From an uncultured Clostridia bacterium (GTDB lineage: Bacteria > Bacillota > Clostridia > Christensenellales > Borkfalkiaceae), in contig CANRNP010000006.1 in NCBI GenBank assembly GCA_947632015.1, positions 1-56,543 of the forward strand: a DNA stretch of 56,543 nucleotides, given 5' to 3'. The first letter of the stretch is position 1; every line of letters starts with the position of its first letter. A model generated the notes under the pieces. That model was not told the origin of the DNA. It did not search any database and was given only the letters and a program-made list of their open reading frames with translations. The position numbers were made by a program, and so were the translations under genes. Below, piece after piece: positions 17,246 to 25,421 of this stretch.

Positions 17246-18241
17246 AAATTTTATATCGCCGCGCTTGCCGCGCTTTTCTGTTGCATTTTCTTTTCCGTGC
17301 CGCAGACGGTTGCGGACGCGGCGGGCGAAAAATATTATTTGGGCGGGATGACCGCAGGTTTCATGCTCGGCGCGGGCGGCGCGGAGATCATCGATTTGAG
17401 CGAAGTGAGCGCGGACGACGGCGTGCACCGCCCCGCGGAAGAGGCGGGACTGCGCGCGGGGGATTGCATCTGCGCGATCGGCGACACGCCCATAAAGACG
17501 ATCGCCCAGCTCAACGAGGCGCTTCTGAAAAGCGGCGGCAACGAGATCGTTCTCACCGTAAAACGGGGAGGAGAGAGCGCGCAGGTCCCCATCCGCCCCG
17601 TCAAGGAGAAGAAGAGCGGAAAATATAAGATCGGCGTGCTCATCCGCGATACCCTTTCGGGGATCGGTACGGTGACTTACATCGAAAAGGAAACGGGGCG
17701 GTTCGGCGCGCTGGGACATAAAGTCGCGGACGAGAACGACAACCGTTTGCAGATCGCCGATCCGAAGGTCTACCTTTGCAGCATCGTCGGCGTCAATAAG
17801 GGCACCCGCGGGAAGGCGGGGGAGCTGAGAGGGCTCTTTCTCAACGACCGCACCATCGCGAAGGCGGAAAAAGTTTGCTCCACGGGGCTTTACGGAAAAT
17901 TCGAGGCATACGATTTTTCCCATTGCAAACTCGTGGACATCGCCCCCCTTGCCGAGGCAACGATCGGGAAGGCGACGATCTATTCCACGGTGGACGGCGT
18001 TTGCCCGCAATCCTATGAGATCGCCATCGCCAAAGTGGACCCCGATAACAAAGAGAACAAGAACTTCGTCATCAAAGTAACGGACGAAAAGCTCATCCGC
18101 GAAACGGGCGGGATCGTACAGGGCATGAGCGGCAGTCCCATCCTGCAAAACGGCAAGCTCATCGGCGCGGTGACCCATGTCTTTCTGAACGACCCGACGC
18201 GGGGATATGGCATCGGCATCGAAAAGATGCTCGAAAACTAA
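17234..18241 (+). CDS. spoIVB: SpoIVB peptidase
   Basis: Serine peptidase secreted by the forespore that triggers pro-sigma-K processing by cleaving SpoIVFA. The 335-residue product has an N-terminal membrane segment (about 5-24), a PDZ domain (about 70-125, A-G-L-R-A-G-D) and an S55 peptidase domain. The catalytic His is in F-G-A-L-G-H, the Asp in V-T-D-E-K, and the Ser in G-M-S-G-S-P; the 15-residue Asp-Ser spacing equals that in Bacillus. TTG is chosen as start because GGAGGT lies 4 nt before it and the membrane segment follows. In many Firmicutes spo0A comes next; here a terminator follows instead. Confidence 0.94.
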   Translation: MRKLKFYIAALAALFCCIFFSVPQTVADAAGEKYYLGGMTAGFMLGAGGAEIIDLSEVSADDGVHRPAEEAGLRAGDCICAIGDTPIKTIAQLNEALLKSGGNEIVLTVKRGGESAQVPIRPVKEKKSGKYKIGVLIRDTLSGIGTVTYIEKETGRFGALGHKVADENDNRLQIADPKVYLCSIVGVNKGTRGKAGELRGLFLNDRTIAKAEKVCSTGLYGKFEAYDFSHCKLVDIAPLAEATIGKATIYSTVDGVCPQSYEIAIAKVDPDNKENKNFVIKVTDEKLIRETGGIVQGMSGSPILQNGKLIGAVTHVFLNDPTRGYGIGIEKMLEN

Positions 18242-18257
18242 ATCTCGAAAACTAAAT
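18230..18257 (+). repeat. Two tandem 14-bp repeats across the spoIVB stop codon
   Basis: CTCGAAAACTAAAT at 18230-18243 and 18244-18257, then a partial third copy (CTTGAAAA). The first unit contains the spoIVB TAA stop. Confidence 0.9.
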
Positions 18258-18261
18258 CTTG

Positions 18262-18293
18262 AAAAAGGCCTATGGAACCCCCATAGGTCTTTT
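18262..18293 (+). terminator. Intrinsic terminator after spoIVB
   Basis: A-tract, GGCCTATGG, short loop, CCATAGGTC and TTTT: about 13 pairs including one G-U, usable on both strands. Confidence 0.9.
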
Positions 18294-18332
18294 CTTGTGC
18301 AAAGAAACTCCCGAAACGGCGCGAATAGAAAT

Positions 18333-18361
18333 TTGACAAGGACCTATCCATATTATATAAT
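18333..18361 (+). promoter_or_regulatory. Consensus sigma-A promoter of the ABC importer operon
   Basis: TTGACA (18333-18338), 17-nt spacer, TATAAT (18356-18361). The 5' leader is about 70 nt and contains a weak stem (GCGC near 18388 and 18412); no regulator site was recognised. Confidence 0.9.
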
Positions 18362-18438
18362 AAATATAATAAAAACATGAAATAGGCGATGCGCTTCAAA
18401 ACTGAGAACTGCGCGATAACACGGAAGAGGAGCGTGAA

Positions 18439-20151
18439 ATGAAGAGAACAACTGCAATGAAAAAGGCCGCTGGAATTTTCTGCGCTTTGGCGTTGGCGCT
18501 CGCGGGCGCCGCGGGATGCGGCGGAAATAGCGGGATCGACCCAAGCAAAGCGCAACTCTATGTATCGAGCTATGAAGGCGGCTTCGGCAATGATTGGCTG
18601 AAAACGGTCGCCGCGCGCTTCGAGGAGGAAAATGCCGAAAAGAACTTCCTCCCCGGCAAGACGGGCGTGCAGATCATAATCGACGGCAACAAAAAGAGCG
18701 GACAGACCCTTCTTGCCAACATGGAAGCCTATCCCCAAGACGTCTTTTTCACCGAGCGCGGCTACTACTACGACGGGATCTTCCAAGGACAGTTCCTCGA
18801 CATTACCGACGTCGTAATGGAAGATCTCTCAGAGTACGGCGAAGAGGGGAGCATTTTCGATAAATTTAACGAAGCGCAGAAGCGCTATTTCGAGCATGAC
18901 GGCAAGATCTATGCGATCCCGCACTATGCCTCCTATTTCGGACTCTCCTACGACATCGATCTCTTCGAGCGGGAAAATCTCTATTTTGCAAAAGAGGGCG
19001 CGGAGGGAAGATTTGTACAGAGCGCCGGGCAAGCGCGTTCCCTCGGTCCCGACGGAAAGACGGGGTCGGAAGGGGGGATCGACTATTCGGCGGACGACGG
19101 GCTTCCCGCGACCTACGACGAATTTTTCGAGCTGTGCGACCGCATGCTCGAAAAGGGCATTACGCCGCTCACCTATGCGGGAGAGACGCGCAACGTCTAT
19201 CTGAACAGTTTTTTAACGGCACTCTTTGCCGATTTCGAGGGGGAAGAGCAAATGTCGCTCAACTATTCCTTCAACGGCGTCGCGAACGACCTTTTAAGCG
19301 ACTTTCGGGTGGACGCTTCGGGGAAGGTGATTGCCGCCGCAGCGGAAGAGCCGACCGAAATCGGACAAAGTTCGGGCTGGAAGCTCATCAAACAGGCGGG
19401 TCGCGCCTATGCTCTGAGCTTTTTGGACCGCCTCGCCTCCGACGAGCGGTATCTTCACGCGGACGCGAAGAACGACGCCTGCTCGCATATCGAAGCGCAG
19501 TACGGGTTCCTCGAAAGTAGTTTTTCCGGCAGCCCGATCGGCTTTTTCATCGACGGCATCTACTGGGAAAACGAGGCGGAAGCGTCGGGAAGTTTTGCTA
19601 TGCTTGCAGAAGAATATGGGGAAAAGGCGCTCCGCAAAAATCGCAGGCTGGGGTTCCTTCCTCTTCCCAAGGCGGACGGCAGCCGCTTGGGACATGCGAC
19701 GCTTCTCGATAACCTTTACAGCCTCGCCTTCATCAACGCGAAGATCGACCCCGCAAAGATCCCGCTCGCAAAAGCGTTTCTGCGCTACTGCTACACCGAC
19801 CGTTCCCTCGTGGAGTTCACGGCGATGACGAACACGCCCCGTTCCCTTCGCTATGAAATGCCCGAAAGCGAACTCAAAAAGATGACCTCCTTCGGGAGTT
19901 CTGTTCTGTCGCTCAAAAATAAAGGGGACACCGAGATCGTCTACCCGTTCGACACGAATCCGCTCTATCTCAACCACCAATCCGATTTCAACCTCGACAA
20001 GCGTTGGAGTTCGGTCATCGGCGGGCTCTCCGAGAGCTGTCCCATCGACAGTTTCCGTCGCGGCGTCTCCGCCGCGGAGTACTTTTCCGGAATGGAAACG
20101 CAGTATTCCGCGTCCTCATGGGAGGAATTATATGGTATCCACTTCCAATGA
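18439..20151 (+). CDS. ABC importer substrate-binding lipoprotein
   Basis: Extracellular solute-binding protein, family 1. The 570-residue product has a lipoprotein signal peptide ending in the lipobox L-A-G-A-A-G-C (Cys about 27), so it is anchored in the outer leaflet of the membrane. D-V-F-F-T-E-R, Y-A-I-P-H-Y and several aromatic residues fit a carbohydrate binder. It is longer than the usual 420-450 residues through inserted segments around 190-220 and 280-310. A GAGGAG ribosome binding site precedes the ATG. The neighbours are two MalF/MalG-type permeases. The substrate cannot be read from the sequence. Confidence 0.85.
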   Translation: MKRTTAMKKAAGIFCALALALAGAAGCGGNSGIDPSKAQLYVSSYEGGFGNDWLKTVAARFEEENAEKNFLPGKTGVQIIIDGNKKSGQTLLANMEAYPQDVFFTERGYYYDGIFQGQFLDITDVVMEDLSEYGEEGSIFDKFNEAQKRYFEHDGKIYAIPHYASYFGLSYDIDLFERENLYFAKEGAEGRFVQSAGQARSLGPDGKTGSEGGIDYSADDGLPATYDEFFELCDRMLEKGITPLTYAGETRNVYLNSFLTALFADFEGEEQMSLNYSFNGVANDLLSDFRVDASGKVIAAAAEEPTEIGQSSGWKLIKQAGRAYALSFLDRLASDERYLHADAKNDACSHIEAQYGFLESSFSGSPIGFFIDGIYWENEAEASGSFAMLAEEYGEKALRKNRRLGFLPLPKADGSRLGHATLLDNLYSLAFINAKIDPAKIPLAKAFLRYCYTDRSLVEFTAMTNTPRSLRYEMPESELKKMTSFGSSVLSLKNKGDTEIVYPFDTNPLYLNHQSDFNLDKRWSSVIGGLSESCPIDSFRRGVSAAEYFSGMETQYSASSWEELYGIHFQ

Positions 20152-21046
20152 GCGAAAAAAGAGGGGAGGGGTGAGCCGCAAAAAGCGCAACGACCTCATC
20201 TTCTATGCGGCGATGCTCGCCTTTCCGCTGTTGCAGTTTGCGATCTTCTATATCGCGGTCAACGTCAATTCCCTGGTCATGGCATTTGAACGCTACGACT
20301 ATACCACGGGAGAAACTTCCTTTGCGGGGTTCGGACAATTCCGACAGGCGTTTTATCTTCTGTTCCGCTCTCCCGAACTTTCCGCCGCATGGAAAAATAC
20401 ATTGCTTCTCTTTGTGTTTTCCCTGATCGGAGACGGGCTTGGGGTGCTGTTCTCCTTCTATATCGCAAAGAAAAAACCGCTTGCGGATCTCTTGAAGATC
20501 GGGATCGTTTTGCCGACGCTCCTTTCCGCGATCGCGATGGCAGTGCTCTTCAAATACTTCGGCGAACGCGCTTTTCCCGTTCTCTTTCACACCGAAAACG
20601 GACTGTTTTCAGGAGACGCCGTCCTGCCCGTTTTGCTCTTCTACCACGTTTGGATGGGGCTCGGAACGAGCGTGCTCGTCTTATCGGGCACGATGAGCGC
20701 GATCCCGGAATCCCTCTTTGAAGCGGCAGAGTTGGACGGCTGTACCTTTCTGAAAGAGCTTTTCTGCATCACTATTCCCATGATCTATCCCACCCTCGTC
20801 ACCTTTCTCGTGATCGACATCGCGGGGATCTTCGTCGGGCAGATGGGGCTCTATCACTTCTTTGCGGACGAAGCCGATCCCGCGCTCTTTACCTACGGCT
20901 ACTACCTCTTCCGCGAGGCACGAAGCGCAACGCTTGCCGAATACCCCGTGCTTGCCGCAATGGGGGCGCTGTTCACGCTCGTCACTGCGCCGCTCGCGCT
21001 CTTTTCGAAAAAGATCATGCTGCGCTTAGGACCTTCGACCGAATGA
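20132..21046 (+). CDS. ABC sugar transporter permease (MalF-like)
   Basis: The 304-residue inner-membrane permease has about six helices. The ATPase-contact EAA loop reads E-A-A-E-L-D-G-C-T-F followed by I-T-I-P-M-I. It starts 20 nt inside the preceding gene with a GGGAGGAAT ribosome binding site, and is coupled to the second permease by an ATGA overlap. A basic N-terminal tail (about 8-20) lies in the cytoplasm. Confidence 0.9.
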   Translation: MVSTSNERKKRGGVSRKKRNDLIFYAAMLAFPLLQFAIFYIAVNVNSLVMAFERYDYTTGETSFAGFGQFRQAFYLLFRSPELSAAWKNTLLLFVFSLIGDGLGVLFSFYIAKKKPLADLLKIGIVLPTLLSAIAMAVLFKYFGERAFPVLFHTENGLFSGDAVLPVLLFYHVWMGLGTSVLVLSGTMSAIPESLFEAAELDGCTFLKELFCITIPMIYPTLVTFLVIDIAGIFVGQMGLYHFFADEADPALFTYGYYLFREARSATLAEYPVLAAMGALFTLVTAPLALFSKKIMLRLGPSTE

Positions 21047-21939
21047 TCATGAAAAATTTCGGAGAAAAAGTCAAAAAAGGCGCGGGCAACCTGCCTGCGA
21101 TCATTCTCTTCCTGCTCATGGCGGCATACTTTTTGCTCGTCCTCTTTTTGCTGATCTGGGGGCTGTCCGTCTCCCTGAAATCCGTCGCTCAGTTCCGAGC
21201 CTCTCCGCTCGGCTTTCCGGAAGGAGAATGGCATTTCGAAAATTACCTCAATGCCTTCAAGACCTTCAACGTTCCGCTCCAAGGCGGAAGGGTGGAAATC
21301 GGGCTGCTCGCGCAATACGGCTATTCCCTGCTCTATGCAGTGGGCGGTGCCTTTTTTGCGACGCTCGTACCCTGTATCACGGCATACGTCACAGCAAAAT
21401 TTCCCTTCCGTTTCGGGAAGATCGTCTATGCGATCGTCGTTGTTGCCCTCGGTTTTCCCATTGTCGGGGCGCTCCCGTCCCAGCTTCGGCTGATGTCTCT
21501 TCTCGGTCTCTACGATTCCTTTTTCGGCGTCTGGCTCATGCAGGCGAGTTTTCTCGGCGTCTACTTTCTCATCTTCCATGCGGCGTATGCGGGCGCTCCG
21601 AAGGATATTGCGGAAGCCGCCGAGATCGACGGGGCGGGGAACTTGCGCGTCTTTCTCGAAATTGCGCTTCCGCTTTCGGGAAAACTCTTCTTCACCGTCA
21701 TGCTCATCAAATTTATCGGCTTCTGGAACGACTATCAGACGCCGATGCTCTTTTTGCCATCCTTCCCGACGGCGGCATACGGAATGTACTATTTCTTCTT
21801 CGACACAAAGACAACGTCCGCATGGCCGACCATGAAGATCGCGGGGGCGATCCTGCTGCTCACCCCCGTTCTTGTCGTCTTTCTTCTCTTTCAGAAGCGG
21901 CTTGTGGGCGACCTCATGCTCGGCGGGATCAAAGAATAG
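21043..21939 (+). CDS. ABC sugar transporter permease (MalG-like)
   Basis: Second permease of the importer, 298 residues. The EAA motif is E-A-A-E-I-D-G-A-G-N followed by I-A-L-P-L-S. It forms a heterodimeric channel with the upstream product. No ATP-binding subunit follows, so the system must borrow an MsmX-type ATPase encoded elsewhere, as is common for Firmicute sugar importers. The operon ends at the hairpin at 22034-22073. Confidence 0.9.
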   Translation: MIMKNFGEKVKKGAGNLPAIILFLLMAAYFLLVLFLLIWGLSVSLKSVAQFRASPLGFPEGEWHFENYLNAFKTFNVPLQGGRVEIGLLAQYGYSLLYAVGGAFFATLVPCITAYVTAKFPFRFGKIVYAIVVVALGFPIVGALPSQLRLMSLLGLYDSFFGVWLMQASFLGVYFLIFHAAYAGAPKDIAEAAEIDGAGNLRVFLEIALPLSGKLFFTVMLIKFIGFWNDYQTPMLFLPSFPTAAYGMYYFFFDTKTTSAWPTMKIAGAILLLTPVLVVFLLFQKRLVGDLMLGGIKE

Positions 21940-22033
21940 AGCGGATATTCCGTTCTCTCAGCAAAAGCTCGCGGAATAAGAGTTGCGGCAGAAAAACGAA
22001 GGCAGAAAACCGCTTATATAAGGAAAAAAGCCG

Positions 22034-22073
22034 AAAAGAGGGGCATACAATGGGGTATGGACCCTCTTTTTTT
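22034..22073 (+). terminator. Terminator of the ABC operon that also contains the spoIIM start codon
   Basis: Outer stem AAAAGAGGG (22034-22042) with CCCTCTTTT (22062-22070), inner stem CATAC (22044-22048) with GTATG (22055-22059), followed by TTT. ATG 22057 lies in the right arm of the inner stem. Confidence 0.8.
22044..22051 (+). promoter_or_regulatory. Sigma-E-type -10 element before spoIIM
   Basis: CATACAAT, identical to the -10 of the spoIIIA promoter and 5 nt before ATG 22057. No good -35 at the usual spacing (22023-22029 is A-rich only), so the call is tentative. Confidence 0.4.
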
Positions 22074-22656
22074 ATTGAAAGACCGCCTTTCCCGCGCATT
22101 TGAACGGAAATGGGCGCCCATCCTGCTGATTTTCCTGCTTTTGTGTAGTACTATGTGTGGCATACTATTTGTAAAAACGCCCGTTTTTTACGATTACAAC
22201 CTCAAACTTTGCGACCGCTTCCTCGACCGCGTATGCTATTCCGACAGAAATGTCTTTCTCATCTTTCTCGAACGGACGGCGGGGAATGCGCTCTGCCTGC
22301 TCCTGCTTCTCGTCGGCGGGCTCCATCCCGTCTGTTTGCCCGTACCCTTCGTCACCGTCGCCTTCCGCGCCTATTCCTGCGGTGGGATGACCGCCGTGCT
22401 TTTCTCGGTCTACGGCGTTTCGGGAGCGGTCGTCGCGCTCGCCCTCTATCTGCCCGTGCGCTTTTTCCTCGACTGCGTCTTTCTTCTCGCCGCTTCCTGC
22501 TCCGTCTCCCGCGCCTTCCGCTTCCGGTTCTGCGCCGCCGACATGCGCGAGGCGCTCTCCGATCTTCTCTTCTTTCTCGCCCTCGTCGTGCTCGTCTGCC
22601 TCTTCGAAATGATCCTGCTCCTCGTCTTTTTCCATCCCATCGGAAATATCCTCTGA
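22057..22656 (+). CDS. spoIIM: Stage II sporulation protein M-like membrane protein
   Basis: SpoIIM is a mother-cell membrane protein that, with SpoIID and SpoIIP, drives engulfment. This 199-residue product has the family layout: a cytoplasmic N-terminus, a first helix (about 21-40), an extracytoplasmic segment, then a cluster of helices with a G-G-L-H-P-V-C-L-P-V-P-F-type turn. Sequence identity to Bacillus SpoIIM looks low. Context helps: spoIIM and dacF are near each other in Bacillus, and a dacF-like gene follows here. The start codon has no ribosome binding site and lies in a terminator stem. A copy of the dispersed palindrome occupies 22149-22167 (S-T-M-C-G-I-L). Confidence 0.65.
   Translation: MDPLFLLKDRLSRAFERKWAPILLIFLLLCSTMCGILFVKTPVFYDYNLKLCDRFLDRVCYSDRNVFLIFLERTAGNALCLLLLLVGGLHPVCLPVPFVTVAFRAYSCGGMTAVLFSVYGVSGAVVALALYLPVRFFLDCVFLLAASCSVSRAFRFRFCAADMREALSDLLFFLALVVLVCLFEMILLLVFFHPIGNIL
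22149..22167 (+). repeat. Dispersed 19-bp palindrome, copy c (in spoIIM)
   Basis: TACTATG, centre TGTGG, CATACTA; left arm exact, one mismatch in the right arm, divergent centre. Confidence 0.7.
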
Positions 22657-22661
22657 AATAA

Positions 22662-22691
22662 TTCATATTTTCACGGGATCCGCCCATAATA
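22662..22691 (+). promoter_or_regulatory. Candidate forespore promoter of the dacF-like gene
   Basis: TTCATA (22662-22667), 17-nt spacer, CATAATA (22685-22691), which fits the sigma-G -10 pattern CATnnTA; GCCCATAATA (22682-22691) also fits sigma-F with one mismatch. Bacillus dacF is sigma-F dependent. The -10 ends 5 nt before ATG 22697. Confidence 0.5.
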
Positions 22692-22696
22692 CGGGT

Positions 22697-23845
22697 ATGA
22701 AGAAATGGTTTATTACGGCGCTTGCGGCGATCGCATTTGCGCCGGTGTGTATGAGCGGCAAGACGGCTTCGGCAACGGCGGAAGGGCTCACGAGCTGTAA
22801 AGCCGCCTATCTTTGCGATTATGAGAGCGGGATCTGCGCCTACTCCGAAAACGAAACGGAGCGGCGCCCGATCGCGAGCATGTGCAAGATCATGACCTTG
22901 CTCCTCTGCTTCGAAGCGGCGGAGAGCGGAGAACTTTCTTTCGATGAACAGATCGCAGTCGGAGAAAACGCCGCGGGCATGGGGGGATCGCAGGTCTTTC
23001 TCGGAAGCGGGCTCTCCTATCCCGCGGAACAGCTCATGAAGAGCATCGCGGTGTGTTCGGCGAACGATTCCTGCGTGGCGATGGCGGAGCGGATCGCGGG
23101 GAGCGAGAGCCTCTTCGTCGAAAAGATGAACGCGCGGGCAAAGGAGCTCGGCGCGGAAAATACCCTGTTCGCAAACTGTACGGGACTTCCGAAGGACCCG
23201 CAATATTCGTGCGCGAAAGACGTCGCCCTGATGCTGAGAGAATTGCTCACCCATCAGAAATACTTCGAATTTTCCAAAGTCTGGCTGGAAGATTTCGTCC
23301 ATCCCGACGGCAGAACGACGACAATGACGAATACGAACAAGCTCATCCGCTTTTACGAGGGGTGCGACGGCGGCAAAACGGGCTTTACAAACGAAGCAGG
23401 CTTCTGCCTCGCGGCGACGGCGAAGAGGGGAGATACCCGCCTTCTCGCCGTGGTGATCGGGGCGGACAGCTCGGAAAACCGCTTCCAAAGCGTGAAAAAT
23501 CTCTTTCAATACGCCTTTTCCGCCTATGAGAGCAGGAAGATCGTGGAGGCGGGCAAACCGCTCGAAACAAAGCTCTGTATCCGCGGCGGCAAGCAAAAGG
23601 AAATTTCTGTCTGTCCCGCGGACGACCTCACCCTCTTTTGCAAGCGCGGGGAAGAGGTGAACGCTTCGACCCGGTTTACGCTCGCGGAGGGAACGAAGGC
23701 GCCCCTGCAAGCAGGCGCGGACGTGGGGGAGATCGTCCTCTTCCGCGACGGCGTGGAGGCGGGACGCTGCAAACTGCTTGCCGCGGAATCGGTCGAAAAG
23801 CTCTCTTACGGCGACGCCTTCCGCGAAATCGCGGGCAAGTGGTGA
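22697..23845 (+). CDS. dacF: D-alanyl-D-alanine carboxypeptidase (DacF type)
   Basis: Low-molecular-weight penicillin-binding protein that trims peptidoglycan peptides, here probably spore cortex or forespore wall. The 382-residue product has a signal peptide (about 1-26), catalytic S-M-C-K in I-A-S-M-C-K-I-M-T, the S-A-N triad in C-S-A-N-D-S, and K-T-G in G-G-K-T-G-F-T, then a beta-rich C-terminal domain. The start is fixed by the signal peptide but has no ribosome binding site, so leaderless translation is likely. lysA (diaminopimelate metabolism) follows under its own promoter. Confidence 0.88.
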   Translation: MKKWFITALAAIAFAPVCMSGKTASATAEGLTSCKAAYLCDYESGICAYSENETERRPIASMCKIMTLLLCFEAAESGELSFDEQIAVGENAAGMGGSQVFLGSGLSYPAEQLMKSIAVCSANDSCVAMAERIAGSESLFVEKMNARAKELGAENTLFANCTGLPKDPQYSCAKDVALMLRELLTHQKYFEFSKVWLEDFVHPDGRTTTMTNTNKLIRFYEGCDGGKTGFTNEAGFCLAATAKRGDTRLLAVVIGADSSENRFQSVKNLFQYAFSAYESRKIVEAGKPLETKLCIRGGKQKEISVCPADDLTLFCKRGEEVNASTRFTLAEGTKAPLQAGADVGEIVLFRDGVEAGRCKLLAAESVEKLSYGDAFREIAGKW

Positions 23846-23855
23846 GCGAATTCGT

Positions 23856-23885
23856 TTGACCGCCGCCCGCAAAAGGTGGTATAAT
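23856..23885 (+). promoter_or_regulatory. Sigma-A promoter of lysA
   Basis: TTGACC (23856-23861), 18-nt spacer, TATAAT (23880-23885), with a leader of about 22 nt carrying GAGGAAGG. Confidence 0.85.
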
Positions 23886-23914
23886 ATTGCCATTCCAAAC
23901 CGAGGAAGGCAAAA

Positions 23915-25246
23915 ATGGACACAAGAAAAACGCTCCGGGTCAATGAAGCGGGACATCTCGAAATCGGCGGTTGCGATTGCGTGGAGCTCGCCGAAAAATT
24001 CGGCACGCCGCTCTACGTCTTTGACGAGGACTATATCCGCGGCATGATGAGAGTTTACCGCGACACGATGAAAAAGGAGTACGGCGACGGGCTCGTGCTC
24101 TATGCGAGCAAGGCGTTCTCCTGCGAGGCGATGTATGCGATCGCAAAGCAGGAGAAAATCGGCGCCGACGTCGTTTCGGGCGGCGAACTCTATACGGCGA
24201 TGCAAGCGGGCTTCCCCGCCGCGGACGTCTGCATGCACGGAAACAACAAACTTCCGCGGGAGATCTCCTATGCGCTCAACTGCGGCGTAGGGCTCTTTGC
24301 CGTCGACAGCCCCTCCGAAGCGGAGCTTCTCGACGCCGAATGCGAAAAGCGGGGGAGGGTGCAGGACGTGATCCTTCGCATCAATCCCGGCGTGGAGGCG
24401 CATACCCATAAGTTCGTGCAAACGGCGACCCCTGAGAGCAAGTTCGGCTTTTCGGTGCAGAGCGGAGCCGCCGAAGAGATGACGAAGCTCCTTCTTGCGA
24501 AAAAGCATCTGCGCCTTTTGGGCTACCACTGCCATATCGGCTCCCAGATCTTCGAAAAACAGCCCTTCTGCCTTGCCGCGGAAAAGTGCCTCGCCTTTAT
24601 GGCAGACATGAAGAAAAAGCTCTCCTTCGAAGCGGAAATCCTCAACCTCGGCGGAGGCTTCGGCATCCGCTACACGGAAGAGGACGAAAAGTTCGACTTT
24701 GAGAGCTATGCGGGCTACCTCGGCGCCATCATCGGCGCGGTAAAGGCGGGGTGCGAAAAATACGGTCTGAAAAGACCGCGGCTCATGATCGAGCCCGGAC
24801 GCTCGATCGTCGGCGAGGCGGGGATCACCCTCTATACGGTGGGGGCGGTCAAGGAGATCCCCGGCATCCGCAAATATGTGGCGGTGGACGGGGGAATGTT
24901 CGATAACCCCCGCTTCTGCCTCTACGGGAGCAAATACACGGCGGTGCTCGCGGGGAGGGCAGACGAACCGCCGACCGAGCTCGTCTCGATCGCGGGCAAA
25001 TGCTGCGAGAGCGGCGACCTCATCGGCGAGAACATGAGCCTGCCGGAAGCGCGCCGCGGGGATATTTTAGCGGTCCTCTCCACGGGCGCCTACAACTATT
25101 CGATGGCGAGCAACTATAACCGCAACTTCGTTCCGCCCGCGATCCTCGTAAAGGACGGCATGGCGGACTACATCGTAAAGCCGCAGACCTACGAAGATCT
25201 CGTCCGCAACGACGCGATCCCCGACCGTCTGACGGCGCGCCGCTGA
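23915..25246 (+). CDS. lysA: Diaminopimelate decarboxylase
   Basis: PLP enzyme that makes L-lysine from meso-diaminopimelate. The 443-residue product has the PLP lysine in Y-A-S-K-A-F, Y-H-C-H-I-G-S-Q, N-L-G-G-G-F-G-I, E-P-G-R-S-I-V-G and the active-site C-C-E-S-G-D. Length and motif order are normal. It has its own promoter and a very strong terminator. No lysine riboswitch is present, since the leader is too short. Confidence 0.95.
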   Translation: MDTRKTLRVNEAGHLEIGGCDCVELAEKFGTPLYVFDEDYIRGMMRVYRDTMKKEYGDGLVLYASKAFSCEAMYAIAKQEKIGADVVSGGELYTAMQAGFPAADVCMHGNNKLPREISYALNCGVGLFAVDSPSEAELLDAECEKRGRVQDVILRINPGVEAHTHKFVQTATPESKFGFSVQSGAAEEMTKLLLAKKHLRLLGYHCHIGSQIFEKQPFCLAAEKCLAFMADMKKKLSFEAEILNLGGGFGIRYTEEDEKFDFESYAGYLGAIIGAVKAGCEKYGLKRPRLMIEPGRSIVGEAGITLYTVGAVKEIPGIRKYVAVDGGMFDNPRFCLYGSKYTAVLAGRADEPPTELVSIAGKCCESGDLIGENMSLPEARRGDILAVLSTGAYNYSMASNYNRNFVPPAILVKDGMADYIVKPQTYEDLVRNDAIPDRLTARR

Positions 25247-25260
25247 AAAACAGAGCGGGG

Positions 25261-25307
25261 AAAGGTCGGCGCCCGTCCGCAACTTTGCGGTCGGGCGCCG
25301 ACCTTTT
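25261..25307 (+). terminator. Strong intrinsic terminator after lysA
   Basis: AAAGGTCGGCGCCCG (25261-25275) and its complement (25292-25306), with an inner CCGCAA/TTGCGG stem, then TTTT. About 21 pairs, bidirectional. Confidence 0.95.
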
Positions 25308-25384
25308 CTACCATATCTTGACAAATCGATCCCTCTTTATGCCACTTCTTGTGGAATTTTTTTATCGCAGTCCGCTCCATTCGG

Positions 25385-25413
25385 TTGCGTTACGCGGAAA
25401 TTTTTGCTATAAT
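25385..25413 (+). promoter_or_regulatory. Sigma-A promoter giving a leaderless M50 protease message
   Basis: TTGCGT (25385-25390), 17-nt spacer, TATAAT (25408-25413) in extended form TGCTATAAT. The -10 ends 8 nt before ATG 25422 and no ribosome binding site is present. Confidence 0.8.
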
Positions 25414-25421
25414 TACGGTAT

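Noticed and set aside
21946-21978. TATTCCG/CGGAATA inverted repeat after the second permease gene
   Set aside because: Seven pairs with a 19-nt loop and no T run; the real terminator is the hairpin at 22034.
23886-23914. Possible lysine riboswitch before lysA
   Set aside because: The leader is about 22 nt, far too short for an L box.
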